Positions 29,076 to 38,703 are shown, counted from the first letter of the stretch. The stretch is DNA of 64,000 nucleotides from Reichenbachiella ulvae (GCF_025833875.1 NZ_JAOYOD010000001.1:4852501-4916500); one strand, 5' to 3'. Made by a program: numbers and translations. The notes: generated by a model from the letters alone, not told the origin.

Positions 29076-32024
29076 TTATTGTACCATTCCGTAATAGTTT
29101 CGGAACATGGTCTCATATTTTTGTGCGAGATCGTTTTTGTCCGCAGACCTAAAGGATCGAGCTAGTTCGCTAAGCGAGATCAAATTCTTTTGCAATTCGA
29201 AACGCTCTGTGATGCCTTTCTCAAACATGTAGTTCAGCATCTCATCAGCACGTGTTCCAATTTTCTCAGCTATTTCTATCGCCAACTCGTCTTCTTCCAA
29301 AGTCAATAGATATGAAACCAACTGAACACTGAAGTGGTCAAAACGAATGGCCTCATCAGGCATTACTTCCAGACATTTCATGGTGGCCGCTTTAGCTCTT
29401 TCCGTGTCACCCTCCATTAGTAATGCATCGATCAGCGTGTTGAAGGTTGCTCGGTGGTTCAATACGAAGTTTCTGTAGTCCTCAGAATAGTAGACCTCAG
29501 GATTGTCCAATTCTCTCCAATGGAAATTGTTCATCATGTTGTCATACATTTTATCCGTATCCACCATCATTTCATTTCCGGCAGGATTCTCTACAGGTAA
29601 GAGTCTGAAGGCATTTCCTTCCTGCATCATGTATTTCTTGATGTTGAAATTGACACTAGATGCAGAGGTGTTGTTAAAGTAGATCGGGCGCTCCCAGTTG
29701 TTGTTAACAATCAGGTCTAGAATAGCCAAGTCTTTCTTTTCCAGGCCGCCACCTTTCATGCTCCAGTGCATTCTATCTACCATCATGTTTTTGTACTGCT
29801 CTGGGATGATTCCCATACTTAGTACGCTGGCTGTATCTACATCCAGATAGAAGTTTTTCGCCGGTACTGAATTGTACTTGCTCACAGAAGTAGGTACTTG
29901 TAGCGCAGGGTGCTCATCGTTGATCAGTTTGATGAACTGTTCTGCGTTCATGGTTCCTCCTTTGATGTTTTGTCTTTCGACCAATGGCAAATAATCATTC
30001 AATCCGCCCTGGGCATATCTCTCTAAACTCAAGCCGAAAGGCAATGGCTCAGACTCATAGGCATCCCGCATCATCTGAGCGATGTACCAATCTGTATTGA
30101 AATAACTAAGTACGATCACACGAACATCAGTTCTGAACCCTTCTACTTCCTGTACATACCAAAGAGGGAAAGTATCATTGTCTCCACCAGTGAAAATGAT
30201 GGCATTCGGTTCGCAGGATGCCAGGAAGTTCTTCGCTGAATCCACAGAGAAATAACGATCTGATCTGTCGTGATCATCCCATCCCTCTGCTGCCATGATA
30301 GCAGGTGCACTTAGACAGATCGCAATTGATAAGGCTGCAGCGATGGTTCCAGGTTTTAAAGCTCTTTGGATCAAAGAGAAGATAGGAATGACTGCTAGCC
30401 CTATCCAAAATGCATAAGCATAGTAGGAACCCGCATAGATATAATCTCTTTCTCTTGGTTCTGTAGGGGGTGAGTTTAGGTATAGTACAATCGCAGCACC
30501 TGTCAGGAAAAACAGCATCGCTACGAACGAGAAGTTTCTTGGATCCTTATAATACTGAAAGATCAATCCGATGATTCCAAGGAATAAAGGAATCATAAAG
30601 AAGGTGTTTCTTCCTTTGTTTTCAGCCAATGAGGCTGGAACTTCTTCCATCGCATCGAATATTCCAAGCCATCCCGCTCCCTGGATATCACTGGCACGTC
30701 CAGCAAAATTCCACATAAAGTAGCGGAAGTACATGGTACCTAATTGGTGACGAAGCATATGATAGATGTTGTCGCTGAAGCTAGGTTTTTCACCTTGCTG
30801 TAGTCCCATTACCTGACGGTACTTCTGTACATGCTGTGGTTGAGAGCTATAGGTTCTAGGGAAAATCGTGGTGTGCGCAGGGTCATATTTATACTCCAGC
30901 TTATAATCAGCGATTTCATACTTTTCCTTGCCTTTGCGATATACAGGAGCGCCCTTTTCCTGACCTACTAGCTCTGCAGTATAGTATTGTCCATGTAATA
31001 AAGGTCGACTACCATATTGCTCACGTTTGAGGTAAGAAACGTAACTCAATACATCTTCAGGGTTGTTTTCATCAATCGGAGGATTGTAATTCGATCGAAT
31101 CAAAACGATAGAATAAGAAGAGTATCCTATGATGATAAAAGCAAAAGAGACAAGCGCTGTATTCAGCGTGATTTTGTTGTTTTTGATCGAGTAGAAGATT
31201 CCGTATACCAAGCCTCCCAAGAAGAGAATGGTAAAAAAGATGATGCCAGAACCAAATGGGAGACCCAAATTGTTGACAAAGAAGATTTCTATTTTACTGG
31301 CCATGCTAGGCAAGCCAGGGATCACCCCAATCATAATGATCATCACTATGGCCCCACTGATAGCCAATGTGGTAAAAATGCCTTTTTTGCTGACTTTTTC
31401 TCTCTTTTTAAAATAGTAGATCAAGCCCAATGCAGGTAAAGTCACAAGGTTCAAAAGGTGAACTCCTATAGACAATCCAACCATGTAAGCAATCAAAATA
31501 ATCCAACGGTTTTCATCAGATGGATCTTTGATGTTTTCCCATTTCAAAATAGCCCAAACGACAAAGGCCGTAAAGAAAGAAGACATCGCATATACTTCAG
31601 CCTCTACTGCAGAGAACCAAAATGAATCTGAGAATGTGTAAGCCAAAGCCCCTACCACACCACTGCCTATTACTAATAGATGGTTGGTTAGATTTTCTTC
31701 AGCAGAAACCAATTTTTTTGCAATGTGAGTGATGGACCAAAACAGAAAAAGGATGGTAAATCCACTGCTTAGTACACTCAACATGTTGATCCAATAGGCT
31801 ACTTGAGTCGTATCCCCCCCAGCCAGGAAGGAGAACATTCTACCTAATAGTAAAAATAAAGGTGCCCCAGGAGGGTGCGGTACTTCTAGCTTGTAGGATA
31901 CAGCGATAAATTCCCCACAATCCCAGAAACTAGCCGTAGGCTCTACTGTCAATGCATAGACTGTAGTCGCAATGATAAATATGATCCAACCGGTGAGGTT
32001 GTTGAGTCTGTTGTAGTCAATCAT
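29076..32024 (-). CDS. DUF2723 integral membrane protein (TMEM260/GT117-like)
   Basis: A 982-residue inner-membrane protein. The N-terminal DUF2723 domain has the family hallmark EPTASFWDCGEFIAVSYKLE then VPHPPGAPLFLLLGRMFSF, with Asp/Glu in the first periplasmic loop as in GT-C glycosyltransferases. About a dozen hydrophobic helices occupy residues 10-580, then a soluble C-terminal domain (FTGGDNDTFPLWYVQEVEG and a helical, TPR-like end). Animal TMEM260 relatives are O-mannosyltransferases, so a lipid-linked sugar transferase role in protein or surface glycosylation is the likely function, by inference only. It is monocistronic. Confidence 0.85.
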   Translation of the reverse strand: MIDYNRLNNLTGWIIFIIATTVYALTVEPTASFWDCGEFIAVSYKLEVPHPPGAPLFLLLGRMFSFLAGGDTTQVAYWINMLSVLSSGFTILFLFWSITHIAKKLVSAEENLTNHLLVIGSGVVGALAYTFSDSFWFSAVEAEVYAMSSFFTAFVVWAILKWENIKDPSDENRWIILIAYMVGLSIGVHLLNLVTLPALGLIYYFKKREKVSKKGIFTTLAISGAIVMIIMIGVIPGLPSMASKIEIFFVNNLGLPFGSGIIFFTILFLGGLVYGIFYSIKNNKITLNTALVSFAFIIIGYSSYSIVLIRSNYNPPIDENNPEDVLSYVSYLKREQYGSRPLLHGQYYTAELVGQEKGAPVYRKGKEKYEIADYKLEYKYDPAHTTIFPRTYSSQPQHVQKYRQVMGLQQGEKPSFSDNIYHMLRHQLGTMYFRYFMWNFAGRASDIQGAGWLGIFDAMEEVPASLAENKGRNTFFMIPLFLGIIGLIFQYYKDPRNFSFVAMLFFLTGAAIVLYLNSPPTEPRERDYIYAGSYYAYAFWIGLAVIPIFSLIQRALKPGTIAAALSIAICLSAPAIMAAEGWDDHDRSDRYFSVDSAKNFLASCEPNAIIFTGGDNDTFPLWYVQEVEGFRTDVRVIVLSYFNTDWYIAQMMRDAYESEPLPFGLSLERYAQGGLNDYLPLVERQNIKGGTMNAEQFIKLINDEHPALQVPTSVSKYNSVPAKNFYLDVDTASVLSMGIIPEQYKNMMVDRMHWSMKGGGLEKKDLAILDLIVNNNWERPIYFNNTSASSVNFNIKKYMMQEGNAFRLLPVENPAGNEMMVDTDKMYDNMMNNFHWRELDNPEVYYSEDYRNFVLNHRATFNTLIDALLMEGDTERAKAATMKCLEVMPDEAIRFDHFSVQLVSYLLTLEEDELAIEIAEKIGTRADEMLNYMFEKGITERFELQKNLISLSELARSFRSADKNDLAQKYETMFRNYYGMVQ

Positions 32025-32148
32025 GGATTTATTTTAATTAGACTGGCGAAAATAGTAATTATTGACCAAAGGATCAGTTCGTTTGGCCTTATCTTCATTT
32101 TACTTCGATTTGTTAACATTTTTTCACTTGATCCACTTTTGAGTCTCT

Positions 32149-32177
32149 TTTGCAAAAGGTCTAATTGATTAGCTTTA
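32149..32177 (+). promoter_or_regulatory. Possible promoter of the first M1 peptidase
   Basis: TTTG (32149-32152), 17 bases, TAGCTTTA (32170-32177), 42 bases before the ATG at 32220. It approximates the Bacteroidota TTTG/TAnnTTTG pattern, with a mismatch at the last position. Confidence 0.45.
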
Positions 32178-32219
32178 CGTCCCTTCAGTCATTATTTCAG
32201 AAGGAGAAACATTAACAAT

Positions 32220-34688
32220 ATGCACAAAACAACCACAATATTGCTAATGGTTTTATTGCCATTAGTCTCATGGAGTCAAGAGGCCGATAGTGCTTATGAG
32301 TATTATGAAGAACCAGCCATCTATCGCGCGACCGAAACCCGTTATTTTGATTTGATACATACCGATCTGGAGGTTTCTTTTGATTGGTCAAAAGAGCAAT
32401 TGATTGGAAAGGCTGAATTGGTACTGAAGCCGCTTTTTTATGCTCAGCAGGATGTGACTTTGGATGCAAAGGCCATGATGATCAATTCGGTAACTCTGAA
32501 GGGAAAGCAAAACCAAAAGCTGTCCTATGAATATGATGGATACGATCTACAAGTGAAACTGGATCGCATGTATGAAAGAACGGATACCCTGACCTTAATA
32601 ATAGACTACATCGCCAGACCCAATGAGTGGAAGGGCACTGGCAGTGAAGCCATCACGCAAGAAAAAGGCTTGTATTTTATCAATTCGGATGGGAGTGATC
32701 CATATAAGCCACAGCAGATATGGACTCAGGGAGAGACTGAATCCAATTCAGTATGGTTCCCAACTTTGGACTATCCCAATGAACGATGTACACAAGAAAT
32801 ATCGATGACAGTTCAGGATCGCTTCCGCACCTTATCTAATGGAGTGCTTATTGAACAAGTAAAAGTCAACGACAGCACTCGAATAGATACATGGAGGCTG
32901 GACACTCCTCATGCTCCATATTTGTTTATGATGTCTATAGGTGAGTATGCAGTGATTGAGGATAAGTGGAAGGACATTCCATTGGCTTATCACGTAGAGA
33001 AGGAATATGCGGAGGATGCAAAAGCTATTTTCGGCCATACGCCCGAAATGATTGGTTTTTTCTCGGATGTATTAGGAGTGGATTTTCCATGGCCTAAGTA
33101 TGATCAGGTGGTGGTACGGGACTTTGTGTCTGGCGCGATGGAAAATACCACCGCCTCGGTTTTCATGGAGCAATTGCAAGTGAGTAAAAAGGAGCTTTTG
33201 GACAGTCATTGGGATGATATTATTGCTCATGAATTGTTTCATCAGTGGTTTGGCGACTATGTGACTTGTGAATCCTGGTCCAACCTGACATTGAATGAGG
33301 GCTTTGCTAGCTACTCCGAATATCTATGGAATGAACACAAATATGGATTAGACGAGGCAGACTACAATTTTATCAACGACCGAGAGTCATATTTTGAAGA
33401 AGCAGCCGAGGACCCAAAAGATCTTTTGAGATACTATTATGAGGATAAAGAGGATATGTTTGATCGTCACTCATATAATAAAGGAGCGGCGGTACTGCAT
33501 ATGTTGAGAAACTATGTAGGAGATGAGGCCTTTTTTGCTGCACTTAATTTATATCTGGAAGAAAATGCGCTGGAATCAGTAGAGTTAGCCAATCTTCGAA
33601 TGGCTTTTGAAGAGGTGAGCGGAGAGGATTTGAATTGGTTTTTTGATCAGTGGTATTTCTTTCCAGGCCATCCTGAGATTGTTGTCACCGAAACTTTTGA
33701 AAATGACTCATTGACTCTTTTAGTGCAGCAGATCCAAAGTGAAGATTTTCCGACTTACAAATTGCCTTTGTTTGTTGAGATCTGGCAAGGAGAAGAAAGT
33801 GAGACTTACCCCATCATTCTGGAGTCAGAGGTAGAAACCTATCAGTTTGCCATGAAGGAGGAGCCGAGTTTGGTGATTTTCGATACAGAAAGACAGTTGC
33901 TGGCTGAGGTGAACCATGCCAAATCTCCAGAGGCTTTAGCTTTTCAGATGAGCCACTCTGATCGGTTCGAAAGCCGCATGGAAGTCATGGAAGCTCTTGC
34001 TGAGATCAGTGACAAGAAATTGATTCAGCAAATACTGATTCAGGCATTGAAGGATCCTTTTTATGCGATCAAACAATATGCTCTGAATTACATGATAGAC
34101 AACAAAGTGAAGATCAAAAAGTATGAGTCTCTTGTTTTGGCATGTCTGAAAGACGAATCTTCTCAGGTAAGAAGTTACACCTTGTCTTATCTGGCAGAGA
34201 CGGATTTCGAAGAATATCTGGAGGAGTTTAAAAAAGCTTTGGAAGATGAGTCATACCTGGTGCAGAGCACAGCCTTGACTTATTTGTTCGAATATGATTT
34301 GCCAGTAGATCCGAAGTTGATCGCGGGATTGTCTGCAGAGAAAAACATCAATGTAGTATTAGCCATGTCGGCTTATTATTTGAAACAGGATGGGGAAGAT
34401 TCTTTTGATTGGTTCGAAGAAAAAATCAAAGTAGTCGATGATGAGACGCTATATTTCTTGCTTCATAGTTATTCAGAGAAGTTGATCAAAGCCTCTGATG
34501 CAAGAAGAAAGGCAGCTGTGTCGACTTATGCAGAGATAGCCAAAAACCATCCGACCTATTATACCAGATTGTCCGCCTACCAGGGACTAGTGTTGATGTC
34601 GGATTTAGAAGGTGTCAGTGATTTGCTGGACGAAATAAAGGAGTCTGAGACAGATGAGCGACTCAAAGAATATTACGATCAGTTTTAA
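32220..34688 (+). CDS. Secreted M1 family aminopeptidase with C-terminal repeats
   Basis: An 822-residue exported zinc peptidase. Signal peptide about 1-19 (LPLVSWSQ). The M1 domain has the substrate motif GAMEN at 305-309 and HELFH at 337-341, with third zinc ligand E360 in LNEGF, 18 residues on as required. The last 250 residues are helical repeats (FYAIKQYALNYMIDNK, SSQVRSYTLSYLAET, SYLVQSTALTYLFEY) of HEAT type that probably form a solenoid over the active site. It should trim N-terminal residues from peptides in the periplasm. It converges with a second, distinct M1 gene across the palindrome at 34687. Confidence 0.93.
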   Translation: MHKTTTILLMVLLPLVSWSQEADSAYEYYEEPAIYRATETRYFDLIHTDLEVSFDWSKEQLIGKAELVLKPLFYAQQDVTLDAKAMMINSVTLKGKQNQKLSYEYDGYDLQVKLDRMYERTDTLTLIIDYIARPNEWKGTGSEAITQEKGLYFINSDGSDPYKPQQIWTQGETESNSVWFPTLDYPNERCTQEISMTVQDRFRTLSNGVLIEQVKVNDSTRIDTWRLDTPHAPYLFMMSIGEYAVIEDKWKDIPLAYHVEKEYAEDAKAIFGHTPEMIGFFSDVLGVDFPWPKYDQVVVRDFVSGAMENTTASVFMEQLQVSKKELLDSHWDDIIAHELFHQWFGDYVTCESWSNLTLNEGFASYSEYLWNEHKYGLDEADYNFINDRESYFEEAAEDPKDLLRYYYEDKEDMFDRHSYNKGAAVLHMLRNYVGDEAFFAALNLYLEENALESVELANLRMAFEEVSGEDLNWFFDQWYFFPGHPEIVVTETFENDSLTLLVQQIQSEDFPTYKLPLFVEIWQGEESETYPIILESEVETYQFAMKEEPSLVIFDTERQLLAEVNHAKSPEALAFQMSHSDRFESRMEVMEALAEISDKKLIQQILIQALKDPFYAIKQYALNYMIDNKVKIKKYESLVLACLKDESSQVRSYTLSYLAETDFEEYLEEFKKALEDESYLVQSTALTYLFEYDLPVDPKLIAGLSAEKNINVVLAMSAYYLKQDGEDSFDWFEEKIKVVDDETLYFLLHSYSEKLIKASDARRKAAVSTYAEIAKNHPTYYTRLSAYQGLVLMSDLEGVSDLLDEIKESETDERLKEYYDQF

Positions 34689-34829
34689 AAGAAGAGGCTG
34701 TCTCAAAAGTCTTTCTTTGTCATGTTGAGCCAAGTCGAAACATTAATTGCAACCTTCAAAGGTACATTTCGACTAAGCTCAATGTGACAAACTCTATTTT
34801 TTAAACCTTTTGAAACAGCCTCTTCTTTT
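34687..34829. repeat. Nested palindromic element, copy B, between two convergent genes
   Basis: Outer arms of 23 bases (34687-34709 and 34807-34829) match at 22 positions and run exactly from one stop codon to the other. Inside, 25-base arms (34716-34740 and 34767-34791) match at 21, containing TTGAGC and AGTCGAAA. At the tip, ACCTT/AAGGT is a third small stem. It shares GCTGTCTYAAA (outer) and GTCATRTYGAG (inner) with the element at 5065-5209, which marks both as one repeat family. The strong stem plus flanking T-runs can end both transcripts. Confidence 0.85.
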
Positions 34830-36724
34830 TAATTATATCCTAACAAATCATCCATCGTGTTGTAAGCCACGGAATGATAGTTGGGTCTGGCTTTTTCATA
34901 GATTTCAAGTGCCATGGCCTTTCCACTCTCTGTTTGGATCATGGCCTTATATAATGGCGTCAGGAATTTTCTCCTACCTGTCTGAATCAGGAAGGAACTC
35001 AAGGCGTCATACCCCGGTTCGTATTGGTTGTTGATAATGTGAATCGCCCATGCTGAGAAAATTTCACTATTCCCCGATTGGGTAAAACCAAAAGCTTCAT
35101 CAAGAGCTGCCATTTTTTCTGAACTATAATTGTCAGGAATCGAGCGAATGAAGTGCATCCATTCGTGCGTGCTCCAGCTGTCACTGCCAAAGCTTTCTAT
35201 TAGTTGTCCTGCATCCTCATTTTCTAACCAATTCGTCAGGGCTTGATCTACGTTTTCAAATTTGTTAGATACAGGGACAGGGCAATTGTCTGGAAGACCA
35301 GGTCCATAGATCCACGCGTCGTAGAAATTGGAATCAAGTCCTGTTTCAGTCTGGGAAAGCAATTCCTTGTTTAATATTTCCACAAACTCCTTTGTTGTCA
35401 TTACCTCAAAAGCATTTTGATTGAAATAGTTCTTTAGGAATTGGTCCCACTTTTCTCTTCCTACACTTTCCTCTAATAATCTTAAGAAGAAATAACCCTT
35501 GTCATAAGCGATAGCTGTCAGCCCATCGTCGGGATTTCTGCCTTCGAGATCAAGCTTTAGGTGAGTGTCAGCTGGATTGACTTCAGAAATGTCTTTAATT
35601 TCTTCCTTCAGATCTTGATAAGAGAGTAAGGCCAGCATTTCCGAATACTCTCTACCATACAATGCTTCCATGATGCGGTATTCGAAATATACCGTAAAAC
35701 CTTCATTTAGCCAGAAATCGTTCCATGTGGCATTAGTAACCAGATTTCCTGACCAGGAGTGAGCCAGTTCATGAGCCACTAGAGAGGTGAGACTTTTGTC
35801 TCCAGCTATGATAGTAGGAGTCGCGAAGGTTAGCCTTGGGTTTTCCATGCCTCCGAAGGGGAAACTAGGAGGGAGGACAATGATGTCGTACCTATCCCAT
35901 CTGTAGTCGCCATATAGGTTTTCTGCCGCAGTGATCATTTGTTCTAGATCTTCGAATTCTGCAGCAGATTTCTTTAGCATGCTGGGCTCTGCATATACGC
36001 CCGCTCGATCTCCTAGACTTTGGAAATCGATATCTCCGACCGTCAGGGCCATCAAATAGGCAGGGATGGGCTGTTTCATCTCGAATTGATAGACACCAGA
36101 ATCATTTTTTACTTGTGGATTGGTTGCACTCATCAGTGCAATGAGCTGGCCAGGCACCGTTACTTCCGCACTGTAGGTGAAGCGAATCCCAGGAGAATCC
36201 TGTATTGGAATCCATGTTCTTGCCAGAATGGCCTGAGATTGGGTAAATAGAAAAGGTTCTTTTTTGTCTGCTGTCTGATCTGGGTTCAGCCACTGTAGGG
36301 CTTCTGCTTTTGGGGAAGTACTATAGGAGATAATTACTCCCTTAGTTTCCGGATTTATATCTATGGTCAGTGGTTTGCCCAGATGTTCCTTAGTCTCTCC
36401 TAATTGGAAAGTAAGTTCTTTGCCTGACAAATCTTGAACGGACTTTATATCCAGGTCCTTGGTGTCCAAAGTGAGCTTAGAGGCGGAACTACTGTTCTCC
36501 AGCGCGTAAGTGGCAGTCGCATGGATCACTTTATTATCAAAATCTACAGAAGCCATCCAGTCCAGATGGGTGATGGCCGACTCAGAAGGTTGGGCATAAC
36601 TATGTGTGTCAGAAGACACTACGGGCTTTGTCATATTTTTCTCTTGTTTTGTTGGATTACATTGGCAGAAAAGGCCTGATAAAACCAATAAAAAAACTAG
36701 TTTTGCAAACGGATTAATTCTCAT
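34829..36724 (-). CDS. M1 family metallopeptidase, leukotriene A4 hydrolase-like
   Basis: A 631-residue zinc peptidase. The N-terminal signal (LVFLLVLSGLFCQC) is probably a lipoprotein signal with Cys20 or Cys22 lipidated, though the lipobox is not standard. GGMEN is at 291-295, HELAH at 318-322 and the third ligand E341 in LNEGF. The shape (SFPFGGMENPRLTFATPT, then a C-terminal helical domain ending near residue 620) resembles the bacterial leukotriene A4 hydrolase/aminopeptidase B group, unlike its convergent neighbour. It is likely an envelope-anchored aminopeptidase. Confidence 0.92.
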   Translation of the reverse strand: MRINPFAKLVFLLVLSGLFCQCNPTKQEKNMTKPVVSSDTHSYAQPSESAITHLDWMASVDFDNKVIHATATYALENSSSASKLTLDTKDLDIKSVQDLSGKELTFQLGETKEHLGKPLTIDINPETKGVIISYSTSPKAEALQWLNPDQTADKKEPFLFTQSQAILARTWIPIQDSPGIRFTYSAEVTVPGQLIALMSATNPQVKNDSGVYQFEMKQPIPAYLMALTVGDIDFQSLGDRAGVYAEPSMLKKSAAEFEDLEQMITAAENLYGDYRWDRYDIIVLPPSFPFGGMENPRLTFATPTIIAGDKSLTSLVAHELAHSWSGNLVTNATWNDFWLNEGFTVYFEYRIMEALYGREYSEMLALLSYQDLKEEIKDISEVNPADTHLKLDLEGRNPDDGLTAIAYDKGYFFLRLLEESVGREKWDQFLKNYFNQNAFEVMTTKEFVEILNKELLSQTETGLDSNFYDAWIYGPGLPDNCPVPVSNKFENVDQALTNWLENEDAGQLIESFGSDSWSTHEWMHFIRSIPDNYSSEKMAALDEAFGFTQSGNSEIFSAWAIHIINNQYEPGYDALSSFLIQTGRRKFLTPLYKAMIQTESGKAMALEIYEKARPNYHSVAYNTMDDLLGYN

Positions 36725-36859
36725 TTGATCTTGGGTTAAAAAGATGAATTGATTTTGATTTTTTAATCAAATTAATTTCGTCAAAAATCAGCCTTTAAAT
36801 GGGATTGAAAGCCGGTTTCAGAAAAAGTTTTAAAAAGTATCAAAATATTTTTCTGAAAA

Positions 36860-36890
36860 TTTGAATAAGAATCAAAAGCATATAATTTTG
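36860..36890 (+). promoter_or_regulatory. Promoter of the tRNA-Tyr-Gly-Thr/tuf unit
   Basis: TTTG (36860-36863), 19 bases, TAATTTTG (36883-36890), followed by CAC. This is a very good match to the major Bacteroidota promoter. It lies 71 bases before tRNA-Tyr. Confidence 0.85.
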
Positions 36891-36961
36891 CACTTCCTAA
36901 AAAACGAGAGCGGGTTTAAAACCGACGGTTTGCTAGGATAGGTTCTTAAATTTTATGACCA

Positions 36962-37047
36962 GGGGGGATACCAAAGCGGCCAACTGGGACGGACTGTAAC
37001 TCCGTTGACTTATGTCTTCGCAGGTTCGAATCCTGCTCCCCCCACCA
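36962..37047 (+). tRNA. tRNA-Tyr (anticodon GTA)
   Basis: Acceptor arms GGGGGGA and TCCCCCC pair over 7 bases; the anticodon stem ACGGA/TCCGT encloses CTGTAAC with anticodon GTA; a long variable arm follows, as in type II tRNAs; the T arm has GTTCGAATC. The 3' CCA is encoded. First of three tRNAs upstream of tuf. Confidence 0.97.
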
Positions 37048-37085
37048 TTGGCCGTGCCGTGCAGCGCATGGTATGATATTAATAA

Positions 37086-37158
37086 GCGGGAGTAGCTCAG
37101 TTGGTAGAGCGACAGCCTTCCAAGCTGTAGGTCGCGGGTTCGAGCCTCGTCTCCCGCT
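37086..37158 (+). tRNA. tRNA-Gly (anticodon TCC)
   Basis: Acceptor GCGGGAG/CTCCCGC, D arm AGCTCAGTTGGTAGAGC, anticodon stem ACAGC/GCTGT around CTTCCAA, T arm GGTTCGAGCC. CCA is not encoded. It lies 38 bases after tRNA-Tyr. Confidence 0.97.
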
Positions 37159-37172
37159 CTTATTAATTTTAA

Positions 37173-37244
37173 GCCGATGTAGCTCAGGGGTAGAGTGCTT
37201 CCTTGGTAAGGAAGAGGTCACGGGTTCAAATCCCGTCATTGGCT
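37173..37244 (+). tRNA. tRNA-Thr (anticodon GGT)
   Basis: Acceptor GCCGATG/CATTGGC (one G-T pair), D arm AGCTCAGGGGTAGAGT, anticodon stem CTTCC/GGAAG around TTGGTAA, T arm GGTTCAAATCC. CCA is not encoded. It lies 14 bases after tRNA-Gly. Confidence 0.97.
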
Positions 37245-37330
37245 CATTGAAATTTGAGTTATGTAAAATGGCTGGCTCTGGTTTTGAGATTCCTTGTTAA
37301 AAGAGGATATATATTGGCAGAATACATAGT

Positions 37331-37355
37331 CCACATCACTGAGGTGTGGTTTTTT
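37331..37355 (+). terminator. Hairpin with T-run between tRNA-Thr and tuf
   Basis: CCACATC / GGTGTGG forms a 7-bp stem (one G-T pair) with loop ACTGA, followed by six T. It may separate tRNA processing from tuf expression or attenuate read-through into tuf, since no clear promoter follows it before the tuf ATG. Confidence 0.7.
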
Positions 37356-37398
37356 AATATTTAAAATAAAGTTTTAACTAAAATAGGAATTTTCAGAC

Positions 37399-38586
37399 AT
37401 GGCTAAAGAAACCTTTGACCGTTCGAAACCTCACGTGAATATTGGTACTATTGGTCACGTGGATCACGGTAAGACTACATTGACTGCTGCTATTTCTTCG
37501 GTACTTGCAGGAAAAGGTCTTGCTGAGCAAAGAGATTTCGGTTCTATTGATAACGCACCGGAAGAAGCAGAAAGAGGTATTACAATTAATACTTCTCACA
37601 TTGAATACCAAACAGACACAAGACACTATGCTCACGTTGACTGTCCAGGTCACGCCGATTATGTGAAGAACATGATTACTGGTGCTGCTCAAATGGACGG
37701 TGCTATCATCGTGGTTGCTGCTACTGATGGTCCTATGCCTCAAACTAGAGAGCACATCCTTCTTTCTAGACAGGTTGGTGTTCCTGCTTTGGTTGTGTTC
37801 ATGAACAAAGTTGACTTGGTAGATGATGCTGAGCTTCTTGAACTAGTTGAAATGGAAGTAAGAGAGTTGCTTTCTGAGTACGACTTCCCAGGTGATGACA
37901 TTCCAGTAATCGCTGGTTCTGCTCTTGGAGCATTGAACGGTGAAGCTGAGTGGGTTGCTAAAGTAGAGGAGTTGATGGATGCAGTTGATAACTACATTCC
38001 ACTTCCAGAAAGAGCTGTTGATAAAGATTTCTTGATGCCAGTAGAGGACGTATTCTCGATCACAGGTCGTGGTACAGTTGCTACAGGTAGAATCGAAAGA
38101 GGTGTAATCAACTCTGGCGAAGCTGTTGATATCATTGGTATGGGAGCTGAAAACATGTCTTCTACTATCACTGGTGTTGAAATGTTCCGTAAGATTCTTG
38201 ACAGAGGTGAAGCTGGTGATAACGTAGGTCTACTTTTGAGAGGTATCGAAAGAACTCAAATCAAAAGAGGTATGATTATCTGTAAGCCAGGTTCTGTGAA
38301 TCCTCACAAACACTTCAAAGCTGAGGTTTACGTATTGTCTAAAGAAGAAGGTGGACGTCATACTCCATTCTTTAACAAATATCGTCCACAGTTCTATTTG
38401 AGAACAACTGACGTAACTGGTGAGATCATGCTTCCAGAAGGAGTTGAAATGGTAATGCCAGGTGATAACGTAACTATCGAAGTAACTTTGATCAACCCTG
38501 TAGCTCTTGAAAAAGGACTAAGATTTGCGATCAGAGAAGGTGGTAGAACAGTTGGTTCTGGACAGGTAACTGAGATCTTAGACTAA
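37399..38586 (+). CDS. tuf: Elongation factor Tu
   Basis: A 395-residue GTPase that delivers aminoacyl-tRNA to the ribosome. G1 GHVDHGKT, G3 DCPGH, G4 NKVD and the effector segment [12 protein letters not shown] are normal, as are domains 2 and 3. The codon use is strongly biased, as expected for a highly expressed gene. It sits between the three-tRNA cluster and tRNA-Trp, the order seen in many bacteria (tRNAs-tuf-secE-nusG). It is closed by the hairpin at 38617. Confidence 0.99.
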   Translation: MAKETFDRSKPHVNIGTIGHVDHGKTTLTAAISSVLAGKGLAEQRDFGSIDNAPEEAERGITINTSHIEYQTDTRHYAHVDCPGHADYVKNMITGAAQMDGAIIVVAATDGPMPQTREHILLSRQVGVPALVVFMNKVDLVDDAELLELVEMEVRELLSEYDFPGDDIPVIAGSALGALNGEAEWVAKVEELMDAVDNYIPLPERAVDKDFLMPVEDVFSITGRGTVATGRIERGVINSGEAVDIIGMGAENMSSTITGVEMFRKILDRGEAGDNVGLLLRGIERTQIKRGMIICKPGSVNPHKHFKAEVYVLSKEEGGRHTPFFNKYRPQFYLRTTDVTGEIMLPEGVEMVMPGDNVTIEVTLINPVALEKGLRFAIREGGRTVGSGQVTEILD

Positions 38587-38616
38587 GTCTAAGGTAACTT
38601 CATAAAAGAAAAAACA

Positions 38617-38648
38617 AAATGCGTTTCATTTTTCAATGAAGCGCATTT
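38617..38648 (+). terminator. tuf terminator
   Basis: A 14-bp stem (AAATGCGTTTCATT, loop TTTC, AATGAAGCGCATTT, one T-G pair) 30 bases after the tuf stop. A weak T-run follows. Its last three bases are shared with the next promoter's TTTG box. Confidence 0.85.
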
Positions 38649-38677
38649 GTTTATATAAATTAATTACTCTAATTTTG
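38646..38677 (+). promoter_or_regulatory. Promoter of tRNA-Trp-secE-nusG-rpl/rpo unit
   Basis: TTTG (38646-38649), 20 bases, TAATTTTG (38670-38677), then CAGTCCTTTT. The transcript would begin with the hairpin TCCTT-TTCG-AAGGA (38681-38694), just upstream of tRNA-Trp. Confidence 0.82.
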
Positions 38678-38703
38678 CAGTCCTTTTCGAAGGAATTGAG
38701 TAA

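Noticed and set aside
36946..37300. Short open frames on both strands across the tRNA cluster, with database-like sequence such as SSVGRATAFQAVGRGFEPR
   Set aside because: These are translations of tRNA genes, a well-known source of false proteins; the tRNA structures explain the sequence fully.
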